From: Verrucomicrobiales bacterium
GTDB taxonomy: Bacteria > Verrucomicrobiota > Verrucomicrobiia > Limisphaerales > J093
Assembly: GCA_024233305.1 (NCBI GenBank)
Contig: JACKPV010000030.1
Coordinates: forward strand, 124,001-188,000
DNA length: 64,000 bases
Direction of reading: 5' to 3'
Numbering within the stretch: the first letter of the stretch is position 1; each line of letters begins with the position of its first letter. A model generated the notes under the pieces. The model was not told the DNA's origin. It did no database searches and was given only the letters and a program-made list of their open reading frames with translations. This document shows, piece after piece, positions 35,864-44,155 of the stretch. The position numbers and the translations under genes are program-made.

Positions 35864-36336
35864 AAGCCTATGCCGACAGCAGCTTCATCCTGCGCCTCGT
35901 GACCCAAGAGCCGGGCACCCAGGAAGCCGTGTCGGAATACCGGCGCCTGGCGCGTCCCAGCCTTCCCTACCTGTACCTGCACGCGCTGGAGGTCGAGAAC
36001 GCCATCCGCCAGCGGTTGTTCCACGAACAACGCACGCGGCCCGCAGGAGAACGCTCCGAACTCCGTCGCGAACGCGATGCCGCGTTTTCCCGGTTGCAGC
36101 GACTGATCGAGCGGGGCGCACTGGCCGAGGTTGCGCTGGACATGGACCGGGCGATGGAGGAGGCCCGAGCCCTGTCCAGGGCCCACACCGAACGGCTGGG
36201 AGCCCGGGCCATCGACGTGCTCCACGTGGCCTGTGCGCGGGCCCTGGGCGCCGGGACATTTCTGACCTGCGATCCGCGCCAGTCCGCGCTCGGAAAAGCG
36301 GCCGGTCTGCGGATCCGATTGACAGGGACCCGATGA
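35860..36336 (+). CDS. vapC: PIN-domain toxin (VapC family ribonuclease)
   Basis: The 158-residue protein starts at GTG 35860, overlapping the antitoxin stop. PIN acidic residues appear at the usual places: D6 in YADSSFIL, E44/E46 in 'LHALEVENAIRQR', D119 in 'RAIDVLHVACARALGA' and D138 in 'FLTCDPRQSALGKAAGL'. VapC toxins are Mg-dependent ribonucleases that cut initiator tRNA or rRNA when the antitoxin is degraded. All catalytic acids are present, so the toxin is probably active. Confidence 0.9.
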   Translation: MKAYADSSFILRLVTQEPGTQEAVSEYRRLARPSLPYLYLHALEVENAIRQRLFHEQRTRPAGERSELRRERDAAFSRLQRLIERGALAEVALDMDRAMEEARALSRAHTERLGARAIDVLHVACARALGAGTFLTCDPRQSALGKAAGLRIRLTGTR

Positions 36337-36530
36337 AGGCCAGAAGCCTGAGGGGCGTCTCGAGTCGGTCAAAGACCGCCGCTCGACCCTGACAAAAGGG
36401 CTCTTCACAGGTGCTTCCTCGTGTCCATTCGTGGTGTTACTGAATGGATACGGCCTGGCCGTTGCCGGGAGCACGCACCGCACGGGCTCGCGGGCCGGCG
36501 GGCAGCTTTACAGGGCTTTCGCCGGGCTTG

Positions 36531-36608
36531 AGTCTGCGGAATCGTCGTGGCCGCGGGGCAAATCCGCCGTTGATCCATCGGTTGGATTTCCCGCAGACTG
36601 CGGTTCTT
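36531..36608. repeat. Palindromic dispersed repeat, copy 2, abutting the leuS start
   Basis: AGTCTGCGGA at 36531 and its inverse TCCCGCAGACT ending at 36600 bracket a core (AAATCCGCCGTTGATCCATC) shared with copy 1 at 35351-35434. The element forms the immediate leader of leuS, ending on the base before its ATG, so its hairpin may affect leuS translation. Just upstream (36420-36435) lies CGTGTCCATTCGTGGT, another low-complexity intergenic motif. Confidence 0.7.
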
Positions 36609-39374
36609 ATGTCGTCGTTGCGGAGACAGTATCCGTTTCATTTGATCGAGCCGAAGTGGCAGCGCCATTGGGAAGCCGAGCAGACGTTTCGCGCCTTCAA
36701 TCCGGGCGAGGCGGTGCCGGACGACCATCCGTTTGCGCAGCGGCACGGTGCCGGGGATCCCGCGGCGGCCGGCCGGGACTGGCCGGCCAAGTACTACATC
36801 CTCGACATGTTCCCCTACCCGTCGGGCGCCGGCCTGCATGTCGGTCATCCCGAGGGTTACACCGCCACCGACATCCTGGCTCGCTATCGGCGGGCGCAGG
36901 GCCGCCACGTGCTCCATCCGATGGGCTGGGACGCCTTCGGGTTGCCGGCGGAGCAATACGCGGTGAAGACCGGTCGCCACCCGCGCATCACCACCGAACA
37001 GAACGTCGCCACGTTCAAGCGCCAGATACGGTCGCTGGGCTTCAGTTACGACTGGAGCCGCGAGGTGGACACCACCGATCCGGACTATTTCCGCTGGACC
37101 CAGTGGATCTTCCTGCAGCTTTACCACGCTTGGTTCAACCCGGGGACCAACCGGGCGGAGCCGATCGACACTTTGACGTATCCGCCGGAGTGCGACACCG
37201 AAGCGGAACGCCGCGCGTACCGTGACGAGCGCCGGCTGGCCTACGTGACCGAGGCGCCGGTCTGGTGGTGCGAAACCCTGGGCACGGTGCTGGCGAACGA
37301 GGAGGTGATCGACGGTCGCAGCGAAGTGGGCGGCCATCCGGTCGTGCGCCGGCCGATGCGGCAATGGATGCTGCGGATCACCGCCTTCGCCGAACGGCTG
37401 CTGCAAGATCTGGACACCATCGAGTGGTCGGCGTCGTTGAAGGAAATGCAGCGGAACTGGATCGGCCGGAGCGAAGGCGCCGAAGTGGATTTCGCGCTGG
37501 CGGACGACCAAGCTTCGGACGAAGCGGGCCGCCGTCACATCCGCGTGTTCACCACCCGGCCGGACACGCTGTTCGGCGCGACCTACATGGTGCTCGCGCC
37601 GGAACATCCGCTGGTCGACCGGGTGACAACCTCCGAACAGCGCGCGGCCGTCGAGGCGTACCGCGCCGAGGTGACGAAGAAGTCCGACCTAGAACGGACC
37701 GATCTCGCGAAGGACAAGACGGGCGTGTTCACGGGCGGTTACGCCATCAACCCCGTCACGCGCGGGAGGATCCCGATCTGGATCGCGGACTACGTGCTGA
37801 TCAGCTACGGCACCGGCGCGATCATGGCAGTGCCGGCCCACGACACGCGCGACCTCGAGTTCGCCACGAAGTTCGACCTGCCCGTCGTGCAAGTGGTGCA
37901 GCCGCCCGATGAAGCGACCGACTGGCGCGGTTTTGTCGAGGCGGGCATCTCGGTCAACTCGACCGGGCCGGAGGTTTCGATCACGGGACTGCCCACCGTC
38001 GAGGCGAAACGCCGGATCACCGAATGGCTCGAAGCGCGGGGCCTGGGCCGGAAGACGATCAACTACAAGCTGCGCGACTGGCTCTTCAGCCGGCAGCGTT
38101 ACTGGGGCGAACCGTTCCCGATCCTGTGGCGCAAGGACGCGGACGGGACGTTGTATCACGAGGCCGTGGCGACGGCCGACCTGCCGGTATTGCCGCCGCC
38201 GCTCGATGATTACAAGCCGACGCCGGACGGGCAGCCGCCTCTGGCGCGCGCAACCGATTGGATCCAATTGCCCGACGGCGCCGTGCGCGAGGTCAACACC
38301 ATGCCCCAATGGGCGGGCAGTTGCTGGTATTACCTGCGCTTTCTGGACACCCGCAACGCCGATGCCTTCGTCAGTCCGGCGGCTGAACGCTATTGGATGG
38401 GCGCGGACCGGTCGACGCCGGGAGGGGCCGCCCCGGCGCCGGGGATCGACCTTTACGTCGGCGGCACCGAGCACGCGGTGTTGCATCTGCTTTACGCGCG
38501 GTTCTGGCACAAGGTGCTGTTCGACCTCGGACACGTCTCCACGCCCGAGCCGTTTTACCGTTTGGTGAATCAGGGGCTGATCCTCGGCGAAGACGGCCAG
38601 AAGATGTCGAAGAGCCGCGGCAACGTCGTAAACCCGGACGAGATCCTCGTCGAATACGGCGCCGATGCCTTCCGGCTTTACGAGATGTTCATGGGCCCTT
38701 TGCAGGAGACCAAGCCGTGGAACACGAAGGGCGTCGACGGCGTGTATCGCTTCCTTGGCCGGGTCTGGCGGTTGTTCGTCGACGAGGGGAGCGAGCAGGA
38801 CTTCGAGCAGCAATGCGCCGTGCATCCCGAGGCGGATCCCGCGCTGCTGGATGGACTGCGGTTGACGGCGGCGATCCGGGAAGTGGAGCCGACGGACGCG
38901 CAGTTGAAGGCGCTGCACGCATGCGTCAAGAAGGTGACTGAAGACCTGGACGGGCTGCGGTTCAACACGGCGATCTCGGCGATGATGGTGTTCGTGAAGG
39001 AGGCGATTGCGTGGGAGGCGCGGCCGGCGGCGGTGATGCGGCCGTTCCTGCAGTTGCTGGCCCCTTTCGCGCCGCACCTGGCCGAGGAGTTGTGGGACCG
39101 GTTGCACGCCCATCTGGATCAGCGCGCGCCCAGTCTTGGCTATGCGGCGTGGCCCGCGTACGATCCCGCGCGGCTGGTCGAGGACGAACTCGAACTGCCG
39201 GTCCAGGTCAACGGCAAGGTGCGGGATCACATCCGGGTGCCCGCGTCGGCCACGCCGGAGGAAATCGAGGCGGCGGCCCGGGCGGCGGCTCGGGCGCAAC
39301 CGTTCTACGCGGGCAAGACGATCCGCAAAGTGATCGTGGTGCCGGGCCGGCTCGTGAATATTGCGGCCTCCTGA
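36609..39374 (+). CDS. leuS: Leucyl-tRNA synthetase
   Basis: This is the class I synthetase that charges tRNA(Leu). It has 921 residues from ATG 36609 (MSSLRRQYPFHLIEPKWQRH). The HIGH-type motif is HVGH at 77-80 within 'PYPSGAGLHVGHPEGYTATD'. The CP1 editing domain carries 'TTRPDTLFGATYMVLAPEHP' (~315-335), the region that hydrolyses mischarged tRNA. KMSKS is at 665-669 ('GEDGQKMSKSRGNVVNPDEI'). A leucine-specific insert and anticodon-binding domain follow. The frame upstream of the ATG is the palindromic repeat and is not coding. Three plus-strand genes follow closely. Confidence 0.98.
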   Translation: MSSLRRQYPFHLIEPKWQRHWEAEQTFRAFNPGEAVPDDHPFAQRHGAGDPAAAGRDWPAKYYILDMFPYPSGAGLHVGHPEGYTATDILARYRRAQGRHVLHPMGWDAFGLPAEQYAVKTGRHPRITTEQNVATFKRQIRSLGFSYDWSREVDTTDPDYFRWTQWIFLQLYHAWFNPGTNRAEPIDTLTYPPECDTEAERRAYRDERRLAYVTEAPVWWCETLGTVLANEEVIDGRSEVGGHPVVRRPMRQWMLRITAFAERLLQDLDTIEWSASLKEMQRNWIGRSEGAEVDFALADDQASDEAGRRHIRVFTTRPDTLFGATYMVLAPEHPLVDRVTTSEQRAAVEAYRAEVTKKSDLERTDLAKDKTGVFTGGYAINPVTRGRIPIWIADYVLISYGTGAIMAVPAHDTRDLEFATKFDLPVVQVVQPPDEATDWRGFVEAGISVNSTGPEVSITGLPTVEAKRRITEWLEARGLGRKTINYKLRDWLFSRQRYWGEPFPILWRKDADGTLYHEAVATADLPVLPPPLDDYKPTPDGQPPLARATDWIQLPDGAVREVNTMPQWAGSCWYYLRFLDTRNADAFVSPAAERYWMGADRSTPGGAAPAPGIDLYVGGTEHAVLHLLYARFWHKVLFDLGHVSTPEPFYRLVNQGLILGEDGQKMSKSRGNVVNPDEILVEYGADAFRLYEMFMGPLQETKPWNTKGVDGVYRFLGRVWRLFVDEGSEQDFEQQCAVHPEADPALLDGLRLTAAIREVEPTDAQLKALHACVKKVTEDLDGLRFNTAISAMMVFVKEAIAWEARPAAVMRPFLQLLAPFAPHLAEELWDRLHAHLDQRAPSLGYAAWPAYDPARLVEDELELPVQVNGKVRDHIRVPASATPEEIEAAARAAARAQPFYAGKTIRKVIVVPGRLVNIAAS

Positions 39375-39395
39375 CCGGTGGACTACTCTTGCGCC

Positions 39396-39527
39396 ATGGG
39401 GCGGCTGACCCGGCAGGAACAGTTGGTGTTATCGCTCGTTCTGGGCCTGCTCCTGCTCGGCTGGGCGGTAAAGGCCTGGCGAACGGCCCACCCGCCGGCG
39501 CCGGCGCCGGCGGAGCTTGCGGATTGA
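39396..39527 (+). CDS. 43-residue single-span membrane protein
   Basis: ATG 39396 to TGA 39525-39527 encodes MGRLTRQEQLVLSLVLGLLL, then LGWAVKAWRTAHPPAPAPAE and LAD. A short basic N-terminus leads into one strongly hydrophobic segment, then a Pro/Ala tail on the outside. It begins 21 bases after leuS and ends 5 bases before the Minf_1886 gene, so it is probably co-transcribed with both. I cannot assign a family; it may be a small conserved membrane peptide of the lineage. Confidence 0.55.
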   Translation: MGRLTRQEQLVLSLVLGLLLLGWAVKAWRTAHPPAPAPAELAD

Positions 39528-39532
39528 ACCCG

Positions 39533-39961
39533 ATGCAACCACGCAAATTGGAACACGCCATTGACGAGCTGTTGAAGAAGGACTCCCGGTACACCCGGGA
39601 GGCCTATGATTTTGTGCGGGAAGCCGTGGACTTCACGCAGAGCGCCATCCGCAAGGCGAACAACAACAAGCCGCGTCACATCACCGGCCAGGAACTGCTC
39701 GCCGGCGTGCGCACCTACGCGCTGGATCAATACGGCCCCATGGCCATCACCCTGCTCCACGCCTGGGGTATCCAGCGCTGCGAGGATGTGGGCGAAATCG
39801 TGTTCCACCTCATCGATCAAAATATCTTCAGCAAAACCGACACCGACAGCCGCGCCGATTTTGCCAACGGCTACGATTTCGAGGAGACCTTCCGCAAGCC
39901 GTTCAAACCCACCCGGCCGGTCGGCGGCCCCGTGAAACCCCGTCGCCCGAAATCCCCCTGA
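39533..39961 (+). CDS. Minf_1886-family conserved protein
   Basis: The 142-residue cytosolic protein begins MQPRKLEHAIDELLKKDSRY. It continues with 'YDFVREAVDFTQSAIRKANN', 'RHITGQELLAGVRTYALDQY', 'GPMAITLLHAWGIQRCEDVG' and 'EIVFHLIDQNIFSKTDTDSR'. That is the pattern of the Minf_1886 family found throughout Verrucomicrobia and Planctomycetes. Function is unknown. The C-terminus is a basic Pro-rich tail. Its placement between leuS and a protease suggests a housekeeping locus. Confidence 0.85.
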   Translation: MQPRKLEHAIDELLKKDSRYTREAYDFVREAVDFTQSAIRKANNNKPRHITGQELLAGVRTYALDQYGPMAITLLHAWGIQRCEDVGEIVFHLIDQNIFSKTDTDSRADFANGYDFEETFRKPFKPTRPVGGPVKPRRPKSP

Positions 39962-39993
39962 CGCCGCCGCTGCGTCCCGCCCGTCCGCCCCGC

Positions 39994-42591
39994 ATGAACC
40001 CGCCCGCGCTTGTCCCCGCGTCCGAACACCCCCGCGAAATCCCTGCTTTCCCCGATGGCGTCTGCCTCCGCCAGCTCGAGAACGGGCTGGTCATCGTCGT
40101 GGGCGAGGATCATTCGGCGCCCGTCGTTTCCGCCCAGGCCTGGTGCAAGGCGGGCAGCGTCGACGAGGGACGCTGGCTGGGCGCCGGCCTGTCGCACGTG
40201 CTCGAACACATGTTGTTCAAGGGCACCGAACGCCGGCCACCGGGCCGGATCGACCAGGAGGTTCAGGAAGCCGGCGGGTACATGAACGCCTATACGTCGT
40301 TCGATCGCACCGTCTACTGGATCAACGTCCCCAACACCGGCGCCCGCGTCGCCCTCGATGTTCTCGCTGACATCACCACGCGCGCCACCCTGCCCGAGGC
40401 GGAACTGAGCCGTGAGATGGACGTCATCCGGCGCGAGATGGACATGGGTCACGACGATCCCGCGCGCCATTCCGGCCGGCGGTTGTTCGAGACGGCCTAC
40501 ACCCAAAGTCCCTACCGTTGTCCGGTCATCGGTTACCCGGACATCTTCAACCGGCTGACGCGGGCGGACATCGTCGATTACTACCGGGAAAAATACGCGC
40601 CCAACAACCTGTTCTTCGTCGTGGTCGGAGACGTGGACGCCGACGCGGTGGTGGCGCAGCTGGGCGAGGCCTTCGCGGGGATTCCGGCCCAACCGCTGCC
40701 GGCTCCGGTCCTGCCGTTCGAGCCGCGGCAGATGGCGGCGCGCGAGGTGACCGAAGAGACGTCCGTCGAGCTGGCGCACGTGCATTATGCCTGGCACACG
40801 ACAGACCTCCGGCATCCGGACGTGCCGCGGCTGGATGTGTTGAGCGTACTGCTCGGTGGGGGCCGCAGCTCGCGTCTTTACCAGGAACTGCGGCAGAAAC
40901 AGGCGCTCGTCGCTTCGATCGACGCGTGGACGTACAACCCGGGCAATGCCGGGCTGGCCGGCGTGAGCGCCATTCTCGAAGCCGACCGGCTCGAGGCTGC
41001 CGACCGCCAGATCCGGATGGAGATCGAGCGCCTGGCCAACGACGCAGTCGGCCCGGAGGAACTCGCCAAGGCGGTGAAACAGTTCGTCTCGGCGACGTTG
41101 GCCACCCGCAAGACGATGCAGGGGCAGGCCCAGGATCTGGGCTCGAACTGGATGGCCGCCAGCGACCTGAACTTCTCCGCCCGCTACCTGGCCGCGGTCC
41201 AGGCCATCACGCCCGAGGAGATCCGGGAAGTGGCCCGCAAGTATTTCACCGCGGTCAACCGCACCCGCTACGCGCTGGTTCCCAAGGGCGCCGCGCCAAC
41301 CGTCACCGTCTCGCGGCGGACCGAGGTCGACCATCCGGTCACCAGGATGACGTTGGGCAACGGGCTGACGCTCCTGCACAAGGAGGACCGGCGGTTGCCG
41401 TTCGTCGAGTTCCGGCTGGTGCTCGCCGGGGGATTGCTGGCGGAAACCCCGCGCAACAACGGCGTCACCCAACTGCTCGCGCGCATGTTGCTGCAGGGCT
41501 CTCGCACTCGCTCGGCGGACCAGATCGCCACCGCCATCGAGTCCGTCGGTGGCCATCTGGATTCCTACAGCGGCAACAACAGTTTCGGTCTGAGCGCCGA
41601 GGTGTTGCGGGACGAGTTCTCCCTCGGCCTCGACCTGCTCGCGGACACCCTGCTCCATCCGGCGTTTCCCGCGCCGGACCTCGAACGGGAGCGCCAGCTT
41701 CAACTGGCCGCCATTCGCGCCCAGGACGACCAGATGTTGCCCAGCGCCTTCCGCGCGTTGCGCCGCCGGTTGTTCGGCCCGCAGGGTTACGGGCTCGACC
41801 TGCTGGGAAGCGCGGAGAGCGTCGGCGCCTTGCGCATCGAGGATTTGCAGGCGGCGCACCAACGGCTGGTGCATCCGGGGCGCAGCGTCCTCGCGGTCTA
41901 CGGCGACATCGCCCGGGGCGAGGTGTTGCCCGCGGTCGAAGCCGCCTTCGGCGCCTGGGCCGCCCGCGGGGAAACGGCGGCCGGCGCCGGCGCGGACCCG
42001 GGTGGGAAAACCGGAACGGGACGGACCGAGCTGGCGCGGGACAAACGCCAGGCGGTGCTGGCGGTCGGCTTTCCCGGAGCTTCCATCACTTCGCCGGACC
42101 GGCATGCGCTCGAACTCGTCCAGGAATCGTGCAGCGATCTGGGTTCGCGTCTCTTCACGCGGATTCGCGAGGAACTCGGTCTCGCCTATTACGTGGGCGC
42201 GCAGAACTTCGTCGGGCTGGTTCCCGGCTACTTTGCATTCTACGCGGGCACGGCCCCGGAGCATGCGGCGCGGGTCGAACAGGAACTGCTGGCTGAGGCC
42301 CGGGCGTTGTGCGGGGACGGCCTCACCGCGGATGAACTGCGCCGGGCCAAAGCGAAAATCATCGGCCACAAGAAGATCGCGCGGCAGGAACTCGGCAGTT
42401 ACGCCCTGGCGACCGCCCTCGACGAACTCTACGGCCTCGGTTACGCGCACACTGAGGAGGAGGACGCTCTGATCGAGGCGGTCACGCTTGAACAGGTGCG
42501 CGCGGCCGCCGCCGCCTGCCTGTGCCCCGAACGCGCCGTGGTGGCGCTGGTGGGACCGACCGGAGAAGCCCGCCCGGGTACGCAAGTTTGA
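39994..42591 (+). CDS. M16-family zinc metalloprotease (two fused M16 units)
   Basis: The 865-residue protein has the inverted zinc motif HVLEH at 68-72 in 'GAGLSHVLEHMLFKGTERR' and the third ligand near E148 ('EMDVIRREMDMG'). Its first M16 unit is therefore catalytic. The second unit starts near residue 449 ('VTRMTLGNGLTLLHKEDRRL') and lacks an HxxEH, as is usual for the pairing half. M16 enzymes degrade peptides inside a closed chamber. No signal peptide is evident at the chosen start (MNPPALVPASEHPREIPAFP), so it is probably cytosolic or uses an undetected export route. It is 32 bp after the Minf_1886 gene. Confidence 0.93.
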   Translation: MNPPALVPASEHPREIPAFPDGVCLRQLENGLVIVVGEDHSAPVVSAQAWCKAGSVDEGRWLGAGLSHVLEHMLFKGTERRPPGRIDQEVQEAGGYMNAYTSFDRTVYWINVPNTGARVALDVLADITTRATLPEAELSREMDVIRREMDMGHDDPARHSGRRLFETAYTQSPYRCPVIGYPDIFNRLTRADIVDYYREKYAPNNLFFVVVGDVDADAVVAQLGEAFAGIPAQPLPAPVLPFEPRQMAAREVTEETSVELAHVHYAWHTTDLRHPDVPRLDVLSVLLGGGRSSRLYQELRQKQALVASIDAWTYNPGNAGLAGVSAILEADRLEAADRQIRMEIERLANDAVGPEELAKAVKQFVSATLATRKTMQGQAQDLGSNWMAASDLNFSARYLAAVQAITPEEIREVARKYFTAVNRTRYALVPKGAAPTVTVSRRTEVDHPVTRMTLGNGLTLLHKEDRRLPFVEFRLVLAGGLLAETPRNNGVTQLLARMLLQGSRTRSADQIATAIESVGGHLDSYSGNNSFGLSAEVLRDEFSLGLDLLADTLLHPAFPAPDLERERQLQLAAIRAQDDQMLPSAFRALRRRLFGPQGYGLDLLGSAESVGALRIEDLQAAHQRLVHPGRSVLAVYGDIARGEVLPAVEAAFGAWAARGETAAGAGADPGGKTGTGRTELARDKRQAVLAVGFPGASITSPDRHALELVQESCSDLGSRLFTRIREELGLAYYVGAQNFVGLVPGYFAFYAGTAPEHAARVEQELLAEARALCGDGLTADELRRAKAKIIGHKKIARQELGSYALATALDELYGLGYAHTEEEDALIEAVTLEQVRAAAAACLCPERAVVALVGPTGEARPGTQV

Positions 42592-42639
42592 TGCCAGTTG
42601 CGCCTTGAGCCCGGGATTCGCGGGCGTAACATAATCCCC

Positions 42640-44115
42640 ATGTCGCAGGGCATGCATCTTTCGCAGCGGCTGGCCCTCCAGCAGGTGCTGGCGCCGCAGC
42701 TCCAGCAATCGCTGGCGTTGCTCCAGGCGCCGGTGCTCGAACTGCGCGCCCTCGTCGAACAGGAACTCCAGCAGAACCCCGTCCTCGAGGAGTCCCAGAC
42801 CGCCGAACTCGACCCACGGGAGCCGGATGGTCCGGACAGTTACGGCGAGGGCGAGGCCGGTGCCGAAGGCGAGTCTTCGGCGGACGGCGCCACGCCCGAA
42901 CCCGTGGACGATTTTCAGGCTGAGTTCGACCGGCTGGTGCAGCTCGACGACGAATGGCGGGAGCACTTCTCGCAGACCAGCCTGCCGGCCCGCAGCGTCC
43001 AGGATGAAGAGGAACGGCACCAGTACCTGCTCGATTCGCTGGTGGCCCGCACCTCGCTGCAGGAACACCTGATGGAGCAGGTGCGCACCAGCGAGCTGAG
43101 CGGGGAAGAGCAACGGATCGCCGAACTCATCGTGGGCAACACCGACGACCAGGGTTTCCTGCAGGCCAGCGTCGACGAACTCGTCCTCTCCACCGGGTTC
43201 GCCCCGGAACAAATCACCACCGTGCTCCAGGTGGTGCAGGGCTTCCATCCGCCGGGCGTCTGCGCCCGCGACATTCGCGAGTGCCTGATGCTCCAGCTCG
43301 AACGCGCCGGACGCACCGACACCCTCGACTACCGCATCATCCGCGACCACATGGCCGCCCTTGTCCGCCGTCGGTTGCCGGACCTCGCCCGCGCCCTGAG
43401 CCGGCCGGTTGCCGACATCCAGGAAGCCGTCGAGCGCATCGGCCATCTGGAGCCCCGCCCGGGCCGCGACTTCGAGCCCGACGACCGGACCTACGTGGTG
43501 CCCGAACTGGCCATCGAGCGGACCGATGAAGGTTATGCCGTGCGGATGAACAACGACTCCGTGCCGCACCTCCGCATCAGCAACACCTACAAGGACCTGA
43601 TGGCGCAGGCGGACGCCCCCCAGGAAGTGCGCGATTACATCCGGGACAAGATCCGGGCCGGCAAATTCGTCATCAAGAGCATCCAGCAACGGCAGAGCAC
43701 CATCGCCGGCATCGCGGAAGAAATCATTCACCGTCAGGGTGAGTTCCTGGCCAAGGGGGTGAGCCACCTGCGTCCGATGACCATGGCCCAGGTGGCCGAG
43801 GCGGTTGGCGTGCACGAAACCACCGTCAGCCGCGCCGTGGCCGGAAAGTACATTGAAACGCCGCAGGGAGTGTTCGAGATGAAGTCTTTCTTTACCTCGG
43901 GCGTCCCCACCGCGGGGGGAAGCGATCTGTCGAGCAAGAGCGTCAAGGACATGCTGGGCCAGTTGGTGGCGGCCGAGGACCCCAAGCATCCGCTCTCGGA
44001 CGACGCCCTGGTCCGGGCCCTGCGGGCGAAGGGCGTGATGATCGCGCGCCGGACCGTGGCCAAGTACCGGATGGAACTGAACATCCTGCCATCCCATCTG
44101 CGGCGCTCCTACTGA
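42640..44115 (+). CDS. rpoN: RNA polymerase sigma-54 factor
   Basis: The protein has 491 residues from ATG 42640 (MSQGMHLSQRLALQQVLAPQ). Region I is Gln/Leu-rich ('LQQSLALLQAPVLELRALVE'), followed by an acidic linker (~60-100). The core-binding domain contains 'HQYLLDSLVARTSLQEHLME' and 'IVGNTDDQGFLQASVDELVL'. The DNA-binding part has an HTH ('TMAQVAEAVGVHETTVSRAV') and the RpoN box ARRTVAKYR at ~469-477. It recognises -24/-12 promoters and needs enhancer-binding activators, none of which is in this window. Confidence 0.97.
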   Translation: MSQGMHLSQRLALQQVLAPQLQQSLALLQAPVLELRALVEQELQQNPVLEESQTAELDPREPDGPDSYGEGEAGAEGESSADGATPEPVDDFQAEFDRLVQLDDEWREHFSQTSLPARSVQDEEERHQYLLDSLVARTSLQEHLMEQVRTSELSGEEQRIAELIVGNTDDQGFLQASVDELVLSTGFAPEQITTVLQVVQGFHPPGVCARDIRECLMLQLERAGRTDTLDYRIIRDHMAALVRRRLPDLARALSRPVADIQEAVERIGHLEPRPGRDFEPDDRTYVVPELAIERTDEGYAVRMNNDSVPHLRISNTYKDLMAQADAPQEVRDYIRDKIRAGKFVIKSIQQRQSTIAGIAEEIIHRQGEFLAKGVSHLRPMTMAQVAEAVGVHETTVSRAVAGKYIETPQGVFEMKSFFTSGVPTAGGSDLSSKSVKDMLGQLVAAEDPKHPLSDDALVRALRAKGVMIARRTVAKYRMELNILPSHLRRSY

Positions 44116-44155
44116 CCGGCGCCCGGACACGGGGAAGGCGCCGGCACCCGAAGTC

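Noticed and set aside
36405..37607. Minus-strand ORF similar to another ORF ending near 35400 (shared QP(M/V)DQRR)
   Set aside because: The similarity comes from the palindromic DNA repeat at 35351-35434 and 36531-36608, not from a protein family.
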